From the NCBI RefSeq assembly GCF_958304185.1, contig NZ_OY284433.1, positions 992,001 to 1,056,000 of the forward strand: 64,000 nt of DNA, written 5' to 3'. This document shows positions 1-7,466 of this stretch, one piece after another. The DNA comes from an uncultured Erythrobacter sp. Lineage in GTDB: Bacteria > Pseudomonadota > Alphaproteobacteria > Sphingomonadales > Sphingomonadaceae. The notes below the pieces were generated by a model that was not told where the DNA came from, did no database searches, and was given only the letters and a program-made list of their open reading frames with translations. The position numbers were made by a program, and so were the translations under genes. Numbering within the stretch: the stretch's first letter is position 1; each line of letters starts with the position of its first letter.

Positions 1-623
1 GCCACCTCGAACATGGGGTTGAATAACGGACTATTCGCAATGTGCGCTGGGACTGCTTGGTCGTCGCTCTCTTTGGCACTCACATCGAAGATGTTGGACG
101 GCGAAGAAGGCCTTGGCCGTGGGGCGTTGGCTCGAGCCGGAGCCGCAGTTGCAGGCGGGGCATTCGCAGTGGATGCAAAAGAGGCCCACAATAACTCCTT
201 GGCCTCGGCATCACTAATGGCAAATTCACGTTCGGGTGTCGCAGCCGGAGTCGCGGACGATCGTAGCCGGTCTCGAACTTCAAACATCTTCTCGAGTTGC
301 TTGATCGGGTCGTTGGGCCACGTCTGCACGATGGCATGACAAGCCTTGGCATAGAGGTCGAGATCGAACCAACCTTCCGTTCCTTCCGCATTGATGATGA
401 CGTCAGTGCGGGAGGTACCTCGGGAGCGATCCGCCCCGAGCCCGAAGCCAGGAAGTTGCAGATTGACTCCTCCCTGCCTGGTGCTGACGACATCTGCGGT
501 CGGCGGCGGGTCTTCGCACGGGATATTGCGGCTCTGTGGCCCGGAGCGGGCGAATGCCGGAGTCGCACATGCGACTCCGGTCACCGTCGCAATCACGGCC
601 AGAAGCGTAAAAGCGCGTCGCAT
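1..623 (-). CDS. Putative secreted protein, truncated by window edge
   Basis: The open frame starts at 623 and runs off the left edge without a stop, so only the N-terminal ~207 residues are visible. The first ~25 residues look like a signal peptide (MRRAFTLLAVIATVTGVACA, cleavage near AFA-RSG). The mature part is proline- and alanine-rich in its second half, with a short Asp/Leu-rich segment near residue 80. The start overlaps the stop of the upstream small gene (TGATG), so the two are probably translationally coupled. I do not recognise a family. The pair sits in the presumed genomic island and may be part of a larger exported system continuing to the left. Confidence 0.6.
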   Translation of the reverse strand, partial: MRRAFTLLAVIATVTGVACATPAFARSGPQSRNIPCEDPPPTADVVSTRQGGVNLQLPGFGLGADRSRGTSRTDVIINAEGTEGWFDLDLYAKACHAIVQTWPNDPIKQLEKMFEVRDRLRSSATPAATPEREFAISDAEAKELLWASFASTANAPPATAAPARANAPRPRPSSPSNIFDVSAKESDDQAVPAHIANSPLFNPMFEV

Positions 624-913
624 CAGCGATCATCCCGCTTGCGAAGGCGACGGCCAACACGCTGGATACGTTCGGCACCCGCACGCGACGCCTTTTGGGC
701 CCCCGAGTAAATCGCCTCACCTGCCCGTGCCGCAGGAGCAGCACACCGTGCTCGGCATACGATGTAACCTGTTCCACCGTAGATGGTGCGAATGGCTGTT
801 CGAGCGGCTTTGTCTGCCTGCTGGGCTGCCGGAGAGTTGGACTGGCTCTGGGCTGCAGCTGGGACGGCGAGCAAGGCCAGTCCCATTGCTGCGAAGGTGG
901 AGATTTTAATCAT
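623..913 (-). CDS. Small secreted protein of unknown function
   Basis: A 96-residue product. The start at 913 is chosen because GAGGAA lies 8 bases upstream and the protein then opens with a signal peptide (MIKISTFAAMGLALLAVPAAAQ, cleavage after AAA-Q or AAQ). The mature part is ~75 residues, rich in Ala and Arg with two cysteines in a VCRARC motif near residue 57, and ends in a very basic tail (RRLRKRDDR). The stop overlaps the start of the next gene by one base. No family recognised; location in periplasm or outside the cell is inferred from the signal peptide only. Confidence 0.55.
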   Translation of the reverse strand: MIKISTFAAMGLALLAVPAAAQSQSNSPAAQQADKAARTAIRTIYGGTGYIVCRARCAAPAARAGEAIYSGAQKASRAGAERIQRVGRRLRKRDDR

Positions 914-1145
914 AGTGTGCTTCCTCGAAAAGCTCCGCATCAACATCGCGGAGGGTTGATGCCTCGGCACTGATTGCCTTGGCAGAGGACGAGGTACCGC
1001 AGGCCAGTTCCCAACGCATCGGCAAGGTTTCGATGATGGAAAGATCACGAACCCTATCTTTCTCTTTCCGAAAACTTCCGAAATGTTAACTATCACCGAT
1101 CGGAGCCCTATGAGTAGGCTTTGGTATGCGTTGCGAGGGGGCGGC

Positions 1146-2288
1146 ATGACAGCAGAAGAGAGTATCAAAGCCTATCTCCGCGCGCTCGGTCGGCGTGGAT
1201 GCAAGGTCGAGTTTGGCCGGAGTACTCCATTCCTAGGTCAACCAAGGAAGCATCGTAAGGTCGATGAGCTATGGACCGCTCTTGACCTAGACAAAGATTA
1301 CAAGGGTGATTGGCTTAACTTCAAACCAGGATCCCCGTATAGAGGGACCACCTTGGCAGAAGTTGGCGAGGATATTCTGAAATTGCTGCGGAATCAGTGC
1401 CAGGAGAGCTGGCGCCGCAAGGCGTATGATGGCTCAATAAGCAAGGGTCAACTTCTCGATGCTATTCACCAGCTCTGGCTGGACGATCCAGATAGCGAAT
1501 TGTCTGCATGCATCCAACTCGTCGAGCAGGTTCACAAGGCGCGTCTTGCGACTTCGCCATCCCCGAAATCATCTGGCGTTTCCGTCGTTGCGGACCAGAA
1601 AAGTGCCGCTGGGCTACCGAGTAAATTTGCCGATCCAGGCCTCATTGCCGAAGGGCGCGATGCAGAATTCATCGCTCGCCAGCTCTTTGATTTGTGCGGG
1701 GACTGGGTGCAGGGAGCAAACATACTTGGCTCCAAGAAGCTGTTAGGCATTTTTGCTGTTGCCACCATTGAAATAAAGGCTTCAAATGGCCGCCGCGTTA
1801 TTTCAGTAAAGATTGCAGATTTATTCGAAAGCTCGCTTGAAATTCATTTGGAAGATTTGATTAAAGGCAGCAATAGCGTCGTTGATATTGAGAGATTATT
1901 GCCAGATGGCAAGCCTGAAATGAGCGAAGACGATTTTTCAAAATATATCTTAAGCATCTACGACTTAGACTTCGAGCAGAATATTAATCACGATTTATTA
2001 ATGAAAATACAGAGTGAATTTCTTCAAAATTGTATCAAAACATTTATAAATATAGTCGACATTTATCTCGATCCCATGGAATCTCAGATGAAGAAATCAA
2101 TAAAATGTGGGAAATTAACGAGATCTGTAATTGATGTTGAGCACGGAGCAATATTCACAGAGCAGGTTGCTCAAGGGGCGACATGGGTTCTTGCCATAAC
2201 ATCGATTGAGAAGACGGTTTATCCATGTTTTGAGTTATTTAGAGAATCGATCATAAAATCCTATAAGGACCTTTATGAAGTAAACTGA
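1146..2288 (+). CDS. Hypothetical protein, AT-rich 3' half
   Basis: About 380 residues from the ATG at 1146, which has GAGGGG five bases upstream; in-frame ATGs at 1083 and 1110 would add 21 or 12 residues and cannot be excluded. The N-terminus (MTAEESIKAYLRALGRRG) suggests a short helical DNA-binding or adaptor segment. No catalytic motif is obvious. There is no signal peptide or membrane segment, so the protein is probably cytoplasmic. From about 1780 onward base composition drops sharply towards A+T with lysine, isoleucine and asparagine-rich codons, unlike the GC-rich chromosome to the right, which points to horizontal transfer. It stands upstream of a probable nuclease gene on the same strand. 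Function unknown. Confidence 0.6.
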   Translation: MTAEESIKAYLRALGRRGCKVEFGRSTPFLGQPRKHRKVDELWTALDLDKDYKGDWLNFKPGSPYRGTTLAEVGEDILKLLRNQCQESWRRKAYDGSISKGQLLDAIHQLWLDDPDSELSACIQLVEQVHKARLATSPSPKSSGVSVVADQKSAAGLPSKFADPGLIAEGRDAEFIARQLFDLCGDWVQGANILGSKKLLGIFAVATIEIKASNGRRVISVKIADLFESSLEIHLEDLIKGSNSVVDIERLLPDGKPEMSEDDFSKYILSIYDLDFEQNINHDLLMKIQSEFLQNCIKTFINIVDIYLDPMESQMKKSIKCGKLTRSVIDVEHGAIFTEQVAQGATWVLAITSIEKTVYPCFELFRESIIKSYKDLYEVN

Positions 2289-2455
2289 TGTCGCGCAGGT
2301 TGATGGTCGCGTCGTATAGTCAGGCGAATTAATGGTTCGGCTAAGGCCGTTGCCGTTGCCCGCCATTACGATGAGCGGTCAGGTCATTGACACAGAATGT
2401 CCAGGAGGCATTGTTCGATCCTTGTATCGGCGCACGAAGATGAATGAGGGATCGG

Positions 2456-3535
2456 ATGGCAAAGACACGACACGAATGGTGGAACGACCTAGCCAAGCTC
2501 AGCACGGTCGTCGCTGAGCTGCCGATGCCTGCCGACGAGGATTATTGGGATACTGGCAAAAACCAGGCGCTAAACGCCGTCGCTTACAACCTGAGCGGGT
2601 GCCCAGACCACAACAAGTCGATCGCGCGATGGGTCGACGAGATGAGGAACCAAGGTGTAGCACTTCCGCAAATCGGGAAACTGCTGAGCGACCTAACCAG
2701 CCGTAATACATACGGCACCTTCTCCGAGCTCGCCGCATACGGCCTACTCCTCGATGCCGCCATCCCGTTCGAGATGCAGGTCCCGATGCGGGGAACGGCT
2801 ATCCTCAATTCTAATGGATCCGATCTGGATGGCGTCTTGCAAATCGGCAACCCAGTCTACTTCGATGTGAAAGCGTTCGGACTGCACGAGTATCTCGCGA
2901 AGGAACTATCTAGAAAGCTATCGCAACAGTTCCCGTCCGACTTCGTGGCAATCGGCGGCAGCGTGGATGTCAGCGTAACCGAAATGTCGCACCTGCTGAG
3001 CAAGGATTTCACGGCGTTATGTGCAGAGCTGGCGAAACTACGCAAGGCGATTCGAGGGGCTCTCGAGATAAGACTGGAAGCAAACCAGCCCGTTCAGCTT
3101 GTCATCAACACCGCCAACCCATACGAACTGGCGAAGAATCATGCCGACTATGCGTTCAAATTCGCCAAGCAATTCGTCCGTCGCAAGCCATTTATTCTTG
3201 TGTTCGTAATCCACCCGTGGCTGGGTGGATTACGGCTTTCGACAAGCCAATCATACAACACAAAGCAATTCATGCGGAGCTTTGCGCGCCGGACGTTCAT
3301 GCAGTTCCGTTCGGACCGCACCAAGGTGCTTGGCGTGACACGAGCGACAGCATCCAAGCTCCTGTCCGGCATCATGTTCGTCGATGCCCGGCAGAAGCCG
3401 ACGACTAAACCACGAAACCATGCGCTATACCTTAACCCCTATGCCAAACACCCGATTTCCGATCTTGACCGTGATTGCCTCATAGCCGGTATAAGTGACA
3501 TGGAATTAGACGACTTCCAGTATGACGCTTACTAA
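2456..3535 (+). CDS. Putative PD-(D/E)XK-fold nuclease
   Basis: About 359 residues. The ATG at 2456 is preferred (GAGGG five bases upstream); the ATG at 2444 would add four residues. Residues ~85-145 have the layout of a PD-(D/E)XK nuclease core: a helix with Glu91 (TFSELAAYG), then Asp125 in SDLDG, then a hydrophobic strand ending in Asp137-Val-Lys139 (FDVKAFG). Those four positions would bind metal and DNA in the known superfamily. The N-terminal ~80 and C-terminal ~200 residues match nothing I recognise. There is no partner methyltransferase in view, so it is not a plain type II system. It could be a defence effector or a restriction-like enzyme for modified DNA; the fold call is an inference from motif spacing. 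Confidence 0.55.
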   Translation: MAKTRHEWWNDLAKLSTVVAELPMPADEDYWDTGKNQALNAVAYNLSGCPDHNKSIARWVDEMRNQGVALPQIGKLLSDLTSRNTYGTFSELAAYGLLLDAAIPFEMQVPMRGTAILNSNGSDLDGVLQIGNPVYFDVKAFGLHEYLAKELSRKLSQQFPSDFVAIGGSVDVSVTEMSHLLSKDFTALCAELAKLRKAIRGALEIRLEANQPVQLVINTANPYELAKNHADYAFKFAKQFVRRKPFILVFVIHPWLGGLRLSTSQSYNTKQFMRSFARRTFMQFRSDRTKVLGVTRATASKLLSGIMFVDARQKPTTKPRNHALYLNPYAKHPISDLDRDCLIAGISDMELDDFQYDAY

Positions 3536-3873
3536 CGCCTGACGTGCTCTCCCGAGAATGTGAACGCTTGCTGTAAGAAACCGACGCCAAGTGCAGTGTT
3601 AGCCAACCTCGGACCACTTGAGTCTGAAGTTTTGCGCCTTTTTCAGACTTGGCGGCTGGTTTCACCGGCTAAGTTAGCAAGCCTAATCCAAAGGATACGA
3701 AACTGCCTCATCTCAAAGGTTTTCTTTGCTTCCGGACCTTATGCTTCAGAACGGTTTAGGATGACGCAATATAATCGGTTGACCAACGACCGGGGGTCAG
3801 CTGGATCGAATTGTCAGCCCTCGCCTTGGACCAGGTGGGTCAAAACGTTTCTAAATTTTGAAGACTCATTCGA
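3536..3873. other. Gene-free interval between convergent genes
   Basis: About 340 bases between the probable nuclease on the plus strand and the HNH gene on the minus strand. A 113-codon open frame on the plus strand (3560-3901) has no ribosome binding site and no recognisable protein character. I see no clear terminator hairpin, repeat or RNA gene here. Confidence 0.5.
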
Positions 3874-5013
3874 TTACATGTCGAGTTTGCGTTTTGGGTG
3901 ATCTACAAGCCGGACTACCGACGCAATCACTGTCCGCCGATAGGTATCCCGGTCTCCTGCATGATGAAGGCGGCGATGGCAGTTGGGACATGCGGCAATG
4001 GTGTTGTCAGTGGTGTCTGGCCCACCTTGAAAGAGTGGCCGCATATGGTGAACTTCAAGGTATGAAACGCCACCTTCCTTCTTAAACGGCGCAAGCTGAT
4101 CACAGGCCTCGCAAACGCCGTTTGCCGCTTTGAGGGTCCAAGCGATAACATTCGGATCGCGGACGAACTGACTTGAGGATCCGGCGACTTTCGTAACGCT
4201 CTTCGAACCTGGCGGTGGGGGTTCTGCGTTGCTGAGCCTTTGCAACGCTGACAGCACACGAGTTTCCAGTTTTTCGGGATCGGCTGTGGGCGCTTCCAGC
4301 GCGCCTTCCCGGTCCCACTCGCGATTGATAAGTTCAATTATTGTGGCTTTCGGTGCGCCGACATTTTTCCGTGGAAGGTACCCCTGCACTATTGGAAGGC
4401 CGAGTTCTTCCATTACCGCCGAGATGTTCTGCATCCGAAACTCGTAAGCGCCCGCGCCGCGTGCCGACAGGTGAACCTCGACAACTTTTCGGCGAAGAGC
4501 ACTTTTGTTCATCTTTATCCCGGCTTGCTGGGCGAGCCAGAGTTCACGATAGGCCCGAACACAAGCCGAAAGCTCGGCTTCCGTCCAACCCCGGTCTGCA
4601 TCTGGGCCGCCAAGACCAGTTCGCGTTCCCTCGGCTCGAAATGCCCCAGTCTGTGGGTCATACTCGAGTAAGGTCATAGTCAAATGGTCCTCGGGCCAAC
4701 GCATGGCCGCTGATCGCGGGGAGGCGTCCACATCATCGGCGCGGAGCATGACGACCCGAAATTGACGGTCACCCTCCCAAACATGCTGCAAATGGCGCTT
4801 GCGGGTCGCGTTTCTCTTCTGCTTTACCCAAACTTCGAGTTTCGGATGGTCGAAGAAGTCGGCACGAACGAACCGGCCGTCGTCGTCAATCTCATCTTCC
4901 CACAGTGTGACAACCGTCACCGAGCCATCGGCGCTTTGTGCCGACCAAGCGTAGCGATCACCTGAGTGGGCGCCGAGATGTTCAAAGGCGTCGAGTGCCA
5001 GCCATTTCTTCAC
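3874..5013 (-). CDS. HNH endonuclease (McrA-like C-terminal domain)
   Basis: About 379 residues from the GTG at 5013, chosen because AAGGGA lies 7 bases upstream and it clears the upstream gene; an ATG at 5112 would add 33 residues but overlap that gene by 61 bases. The C-terminus carries a zinc-supported HNH site: Cys301-x2-Cys304, His322-His323, Asn337 and Cys342-x2-Cys345-His346 (motifs CEAC, EVHH, CPNCH). The middle, residues ~140-225, contains the ALRRKVVEVHLSAR...EFRMQNISAVMEELG segment typical of HNH restriction proteins. It is the last gene of a three-gene operon with two small probable DNA-binding proteins. Expected role: metal-dependent cleavage of foreign or modified DNA. The enzyme class is well supported, the target unknown. 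Confidence 0.8.
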   Translation of the reverse strand: MKKWLALDAFEHLGAHSGDRYAWSAQSADGSVTVVTLWEDEIDDDGRFVRADFFDHPKLEVWVKQKRNATRKRHLQHVWEGDRQFRVVMLRADDVDASPRSAAMRWPEDHLTMTLLEYDPQTGAFRAEGTRTGLGGPDADRGWTEAELSACVRAYRELWLAQQAGIKMNKSALRRKVVEVHLSARGAGAYEFRMQNISAVMEELGLPIVQGYLPRKNVGAPKATIIELINREWDREGALEAPTADPEKLETRVLSALQRLSNAEPPPPGSKSVTKVAGSSSQFVRDPNVIAWTLKAANGVCEACDQLAPFKKEGGVSYLEVHHMRPLFQGGPDTTDNTIAACPNCHRRLHHAGDRDTYRRTVIASVVRLVDHPKRKLDM

Positions 5014-5051
5014 GTGCTTGTCCCTTGGTTCTGTTCGTCCACTTACATGAA

Positions 5052-5645
5052 CTACCGAATGCCGAGGTCTGTAAGGGCGTCCACGAGCTGGGGGCGCAGT
5101 TTCCAGCGCCATTCGACGTATTCATCTGAAGGTTCGACCGGACCGTCGTCAGACACTCCCGTAGCAAGCGTGTAAGTCCAAATAGGCTGGCCGCTTGCCG
5201 AGTAGCTTTCGGATGGCGTGAATTCCAATTCCTCCGCAAGGTCTCGTGCAAGACGCCCGTACTGAAGATTCGCATACTCATAGCCATTCTTCCCCGCCGC
5301 GGATGCTAACTCAGTGGCCGTCAGGACGTAGCCGGGGGCGTTGAGATGCGCTGCCAACATGGCCAACTGTCCGTCGCTTGGGCGAATTCTTGCAAAGGCC
5401 TTCTTGACCAACTCAACGGTTGGGAAGCCGTCCTCCCTCCGTTCGCTTCGCTCTTTCAAGGCGTCGCGGTCTAGGTCCGACTTCACCGCAAGGATCGCAT
5501 CATCTGACGTAGGTCCAAAACGAATTGGCGATGCTGGGGCCTTTTGATCGAAGGCACGGGCTTCCCATTGGTTCGCCAACTTCCTCGCAACGATTTTCAT
5601 GCGGCGATAGGGCACCGATATTCTATTTGACGCCATCGCCATCAT
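5052..5645 (-). CDS. Hypothetical DNA-binding-type protein in HNH operon
   Basis: A 197-residue product starting at the ATG at 5645, which has AAAGGA five bases upstream and overlaps the previous stop by one base (TAATG). The C-terminal ~100 residues contain an LTATELASAAG-NGYEYANLQYG-RLARDLAEEL segment that I have seen attached to HNH endonucleases and that looks helix-turn-helix-like; this association is from memory. There is no signal peptide or transmembrane segment. Tight coupling to its neighbours suggests a complex or stoichiometric partnership with the HNH nuclease, for example as a specificity or regulatory subunit. Function is inferred from context only. Confidence 0.7.
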   Translation of the reverse strand: MMAMASNRISVPYRRMKIVARKLANQWEARAFDQKAPASPIRFGPTSDDAILAVKSDLDRDALKERSERREDGFPTVELVKKAFARIRPSDGQLAMLAAHLNAPGYVLTATELASAAGKNGYEYANLQYGRLARDLAEELEFTPSESYSASGQPIWTYTLATGVSDDGPVEPSDEYVEWRWKLRPQLVDALTDLGIR

Positions 5646-6091
5646 TATGTCCTTTCCGCCAACGCTACACGGAACGAGGCAGCGGTGGTCGTGGTGACCC
5701 GACCAATCCAATCTCCGCTGCTAGTCTTAGCCCACTCAATCAACGAAGCCTGTGGGTCGCCGCAGATCGTCCGTGTTCGTTTGGTGATGCCACCCAAAGC
5801 GCCGCGCAGCTGCATGCTTGACTTGCCAGTGAGCTTTGAGATGTCGGACATCAGAAGACCACCTTCACTGTCAACAATCGCCTTCAGGATCTCGACCGTC
5901 GCATCCGAACAGTTGTTCAAATAGGCTCGCGCTTGAGTGACGCTGAGCGAGGTTGCGTTGGCAGCGTCATCGCTGACGCGATTGTCGTCAGTGATCGCAA
6001 AAGAGCGAGTGACGTACTCCAGCAGTTCCTTTTGGAAGCCTGCGCTGAAATTTTGAACTTCCGGAAGTGGGATTGTGATCATCGAGGGCAT
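5645..6091 (-). CDS. Small winged-helix-like protein, first gene of HNH operon
   Basis: A 148-residue product; the ATG at 6091 has GGAGA six bases upstream. Residues ~60-120 read as a winged helix-turn-helix (ATVEILKAIVDSEGG, then LTGKSSMQLRGALGGITKRTR), with the basic ITKRTR stretch placed as in wing or recognition regions. The remainder is unremarkable and cytoplasmic. The stop overlaps the next start, so the three genes 6091 to 3874 form one coupled operon behind the promoter candidate at 6112-6140. It may recognise DNA for the nuclease or repress the operon. No named family assigned. Confidence 0.7.
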   Translation of the reverse strand: MPSMITIPLPEVQNFSAGFQKELLEYVTRSFAITDDNRVSDDAANATSLSVTQARAYLNNCSDATVEILKAIVDSEGGLLMSDISKLTGKSSMQLRGALGGITKRTRTICGDPQASLIEWAKTSSGDWIGRVTTTTAASFRVALAERT

Positions 6092-6111
6092 TGTCGTTCT
6101 CCTTGAGAATC

Positions 6112-6140
6112 GAACTATGCCCCGTTTAGTTCTATGTCAA
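6112..6140 (-). promoter_or_regulatory. Candidate sigma70 promoter of the HNH operon
   Basis: On the minus strand a perfect TTGACA (-35, 6135-6140) is followed after 17 bases by TAGTTC (-10, 6112-6117), about 20 bases before the ribosome binding site of the first operon gene. The -35 and spacing are ideal; the -10 is weak. Confidence 0.45.
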
Positions 6141-6191
6141 CAGCTTTCGTCATTTTTGGTTCAATATGGTTCTTTCACCCGTCTATGTCCG

Positions 6192-6407
6192 CTATCGAGT
6201 GAACTGATGGGTATAGCCAGTTGCACATCCGCCTGCATCCACGGCAATGGCATAATGGTAAGATCCAAAGAAAATACTCGTTTTCATCCACTGGTATAGT
6301 AGGCCGGTACCAGTCGAAGATATCGAAGTCGGTTGTCCAACTTTTTTGATGATATTTTGTATTGGCATTCCTCTGATATCGCCTAATTTCACGAATTTGT
6401 TCGCCAT
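6192..6407 (-). CDS. Small BamE/SmpA-like hypothetical protein
   Basis: A 71-residue product with a strong ribosome binding site (GGAGG seven bases before the ATG at 6407). The sequence has an initial helix ending in a Gly-Gln-Pro turn (KVGQPTSISS), a strand with LLYQWMK, another with YHYAIAVD, then GGCATGYTHQ. This order resembles the small alpha/beta fold of BamE/OmlA-type proteins, but no signal peptide or lipobox is present, so an outer-membrane role is unlikely as written. It lies alone between the HNH operon and the island end. Real gene likely; function unknown. Confidence 0.55.
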   Translation of the reverse strand: MANKFVKLGDIRGMPIQNIIKKVGQPTSISSTGTGLLYQWMKTSIFFGSYHYAIAVDAGGCATGYTHQFTR

Positions 6408-6844
6408 TTCATAACCTCCGATTTCTAAATGGTGGCGGACACCTCAGATTAAATTATGTTCAAGTAGCATACTGCGCTTTTGTCTTCTGGTTCTGTCCGC
6501 AGGTTGCTTAATTGGATGGAAAACTCGATCATTCTATGAAGCAGCCCGGCCCCACCACGCTGCAGCCGTTTCGACCAGCTTGAACCTGACACCCTCGCCT
6601 TGCGATGTTATGAATCACTCAGTCATCGTCGACTGCTGTCTGCTGACTAAGTTCGCCCCACAACCTGATACCCAGAAATCCTGCGATCTTTCGTGTGGGT
6701 ACCAAGGGGGTATCGGGCGTCTGAACTTACCTGCTTGGACATGACACGATGTGCTTCGAAATGATTGCGCCGAAAGCTCGGATTTACATTCCCTAAGAAG
6801 CTATATGATGCCAATTAACGCCATATAATTAGATGCTTAGGACA

Positions 6845-6889
6845 TTTTGTAATCAGGGGGTCACGAGTTCGAATCTTGTAGCCGGCACC
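6845..6889 (+). other. tRNA-Thr(UGU) 3' half, probable att site of integrated island
   Basis: The segment reads as an anticodon loop TTTGTAA (anticodon TGT at 6848-6850), the 3' side of the anticodon stem, a variable loop, a T arm with ACGAG/CTTGT around TTCGAAT, and an acceptor strand AGCCGGC followed by A-CC. The 5' half (acceptor, D arm and anticodon 5' stem) is absent immediately upstream. Site-specific integrases of islands and phages commonly use the 3' half of a tRNA gene, restoring the intact gene at one end and leaving the displaced 3' half at the other. The orientation here places the element to the left and the chromosome to the right. No integrase gene is in view. Confidence 0.75.
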
Positions 6890-6938
6890 GTTTTCCAATG
6901 ACCTTCTACAATGCCTCTCCCGGCACCAAGACCGGCAA

Positions 6939-6971
6939 GCTCGCCCGGTCGGGTTCCGCGAGCCCCCTTTT
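6939..6971 (+). terminator. Terminator-like hairpin
   Basis: Perfect 6-base arms GCTCGC (6939-6944) and GCGAGC (6958-6963) with a 13-base loop, followed by a C run and TTTT at 6968-6971. It lies just downstream of the tRNA-Thr 3' half, so it may originally have terminated that tRNA transcript. Confidence 0.35.
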
Positions 6972-7058
6972 AGCAAAGTAGTAGACGGCGGCTAACCTTA
7001 TTCGTAAACGTTAATTTGACGCTGCTGCTCCTATTCATAGCGCGAAGGAGTGCGCAGC

Positions 7059-7451
7059 ATGATCGGTTCAGTCGGATTGGTAGTCGCGTCAAGTATGTCA
7101 CTGGTCGCTGCCGAGCCGACCAGCATCCGGATCAACCTCGTTGCCGAGGTTCCGGTGACCTGCTCGACAGGTGCTGTCTTGCAGTCGCAGACCACGGCTA
7201 GCGGATTGCGTGCAGCCTTGGCGGGCACCTGTAACGCCGACCACGTCGTGCGTGTCACCCTTGTCGACCCCGACAACGCCCGCGCTGCGCAGCTTAACGG
7301 CGAACGTGGTTTGCGCGAGCAGGGCTCATTTCGGTTCCTTCGACCCGCATATTTTTCGCCCGTCTCTGTGCTCGAAATCGATTTCGCCGACATGCCGCTG
7401 GAATCGAGCGATCCCGGCGCCCAAATAGTGGTCGAAATCTCACCGTTCTGA
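7059..7451 (+). CDS. Putative periplasmic protein next to pilus operon
   Basis: About 130 residues; the ATG at 7059 is chosen because AAGGAG sits 8 bases upstream (a GTG at 7050 would place the start inside that site). The N-terminus is a signal peptide (MIGSVGLVVASSMSLVAA, cleavage before EPTS). The mature ~110 residues are predicted strand-rich with two cysteines (VTCST and GTCNA) that could form a disulphide, and end in QIVVEISPF. The last strand and the Cys pair are reminiscent of spore-coat-U/pilin-like beta domains, and the convergent neighbour is such a pilus operon, but the resemblance is weak. Possibly an accessory subunit; uncertain. Confidence 0.6.
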   Translation: MIGSVGLVVASSMSLVAAEPTSIRINLVAEVPVTCSTGAVLQSQTTASGLRAALAGTCNADHVVRVTLVDPDNARAAQLNGERGLREQGSFRFLRPAYFSPVSVLEIDFADMPLESSDPGAQIVVEISPF

Positions 7452-7466
7452 GCCGGCCGGCAACAC

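Larger units (their letters stand above)
6408..7058. other. Island end and junction, no protein gene
   Basis: About 650 bases without a convincing gene. The left part (6408-6844) is relatively A+T-rich island DNA with no recognisable features. At 6845-6889 lies the displaced tRNA-Thr 3' half, after which GC-rich chromosomal sequence begins; 6939-6971 can fold as a terminator-like hairpin. Confidence 0.5.

Noticed and set aside
3560-3901. A 113-codon plus-strand gene
   Set aside because: No ribosome binding site, no protein-like pattern, and it runs into the HNH gene on the opposite strand.
6845-6889. A complete tRNA-Thr gene
   Set aside because: Only the 3' half is present; the D arm and 5' acceptor strand cannot be found upstream, so it is not a functional tRNA.
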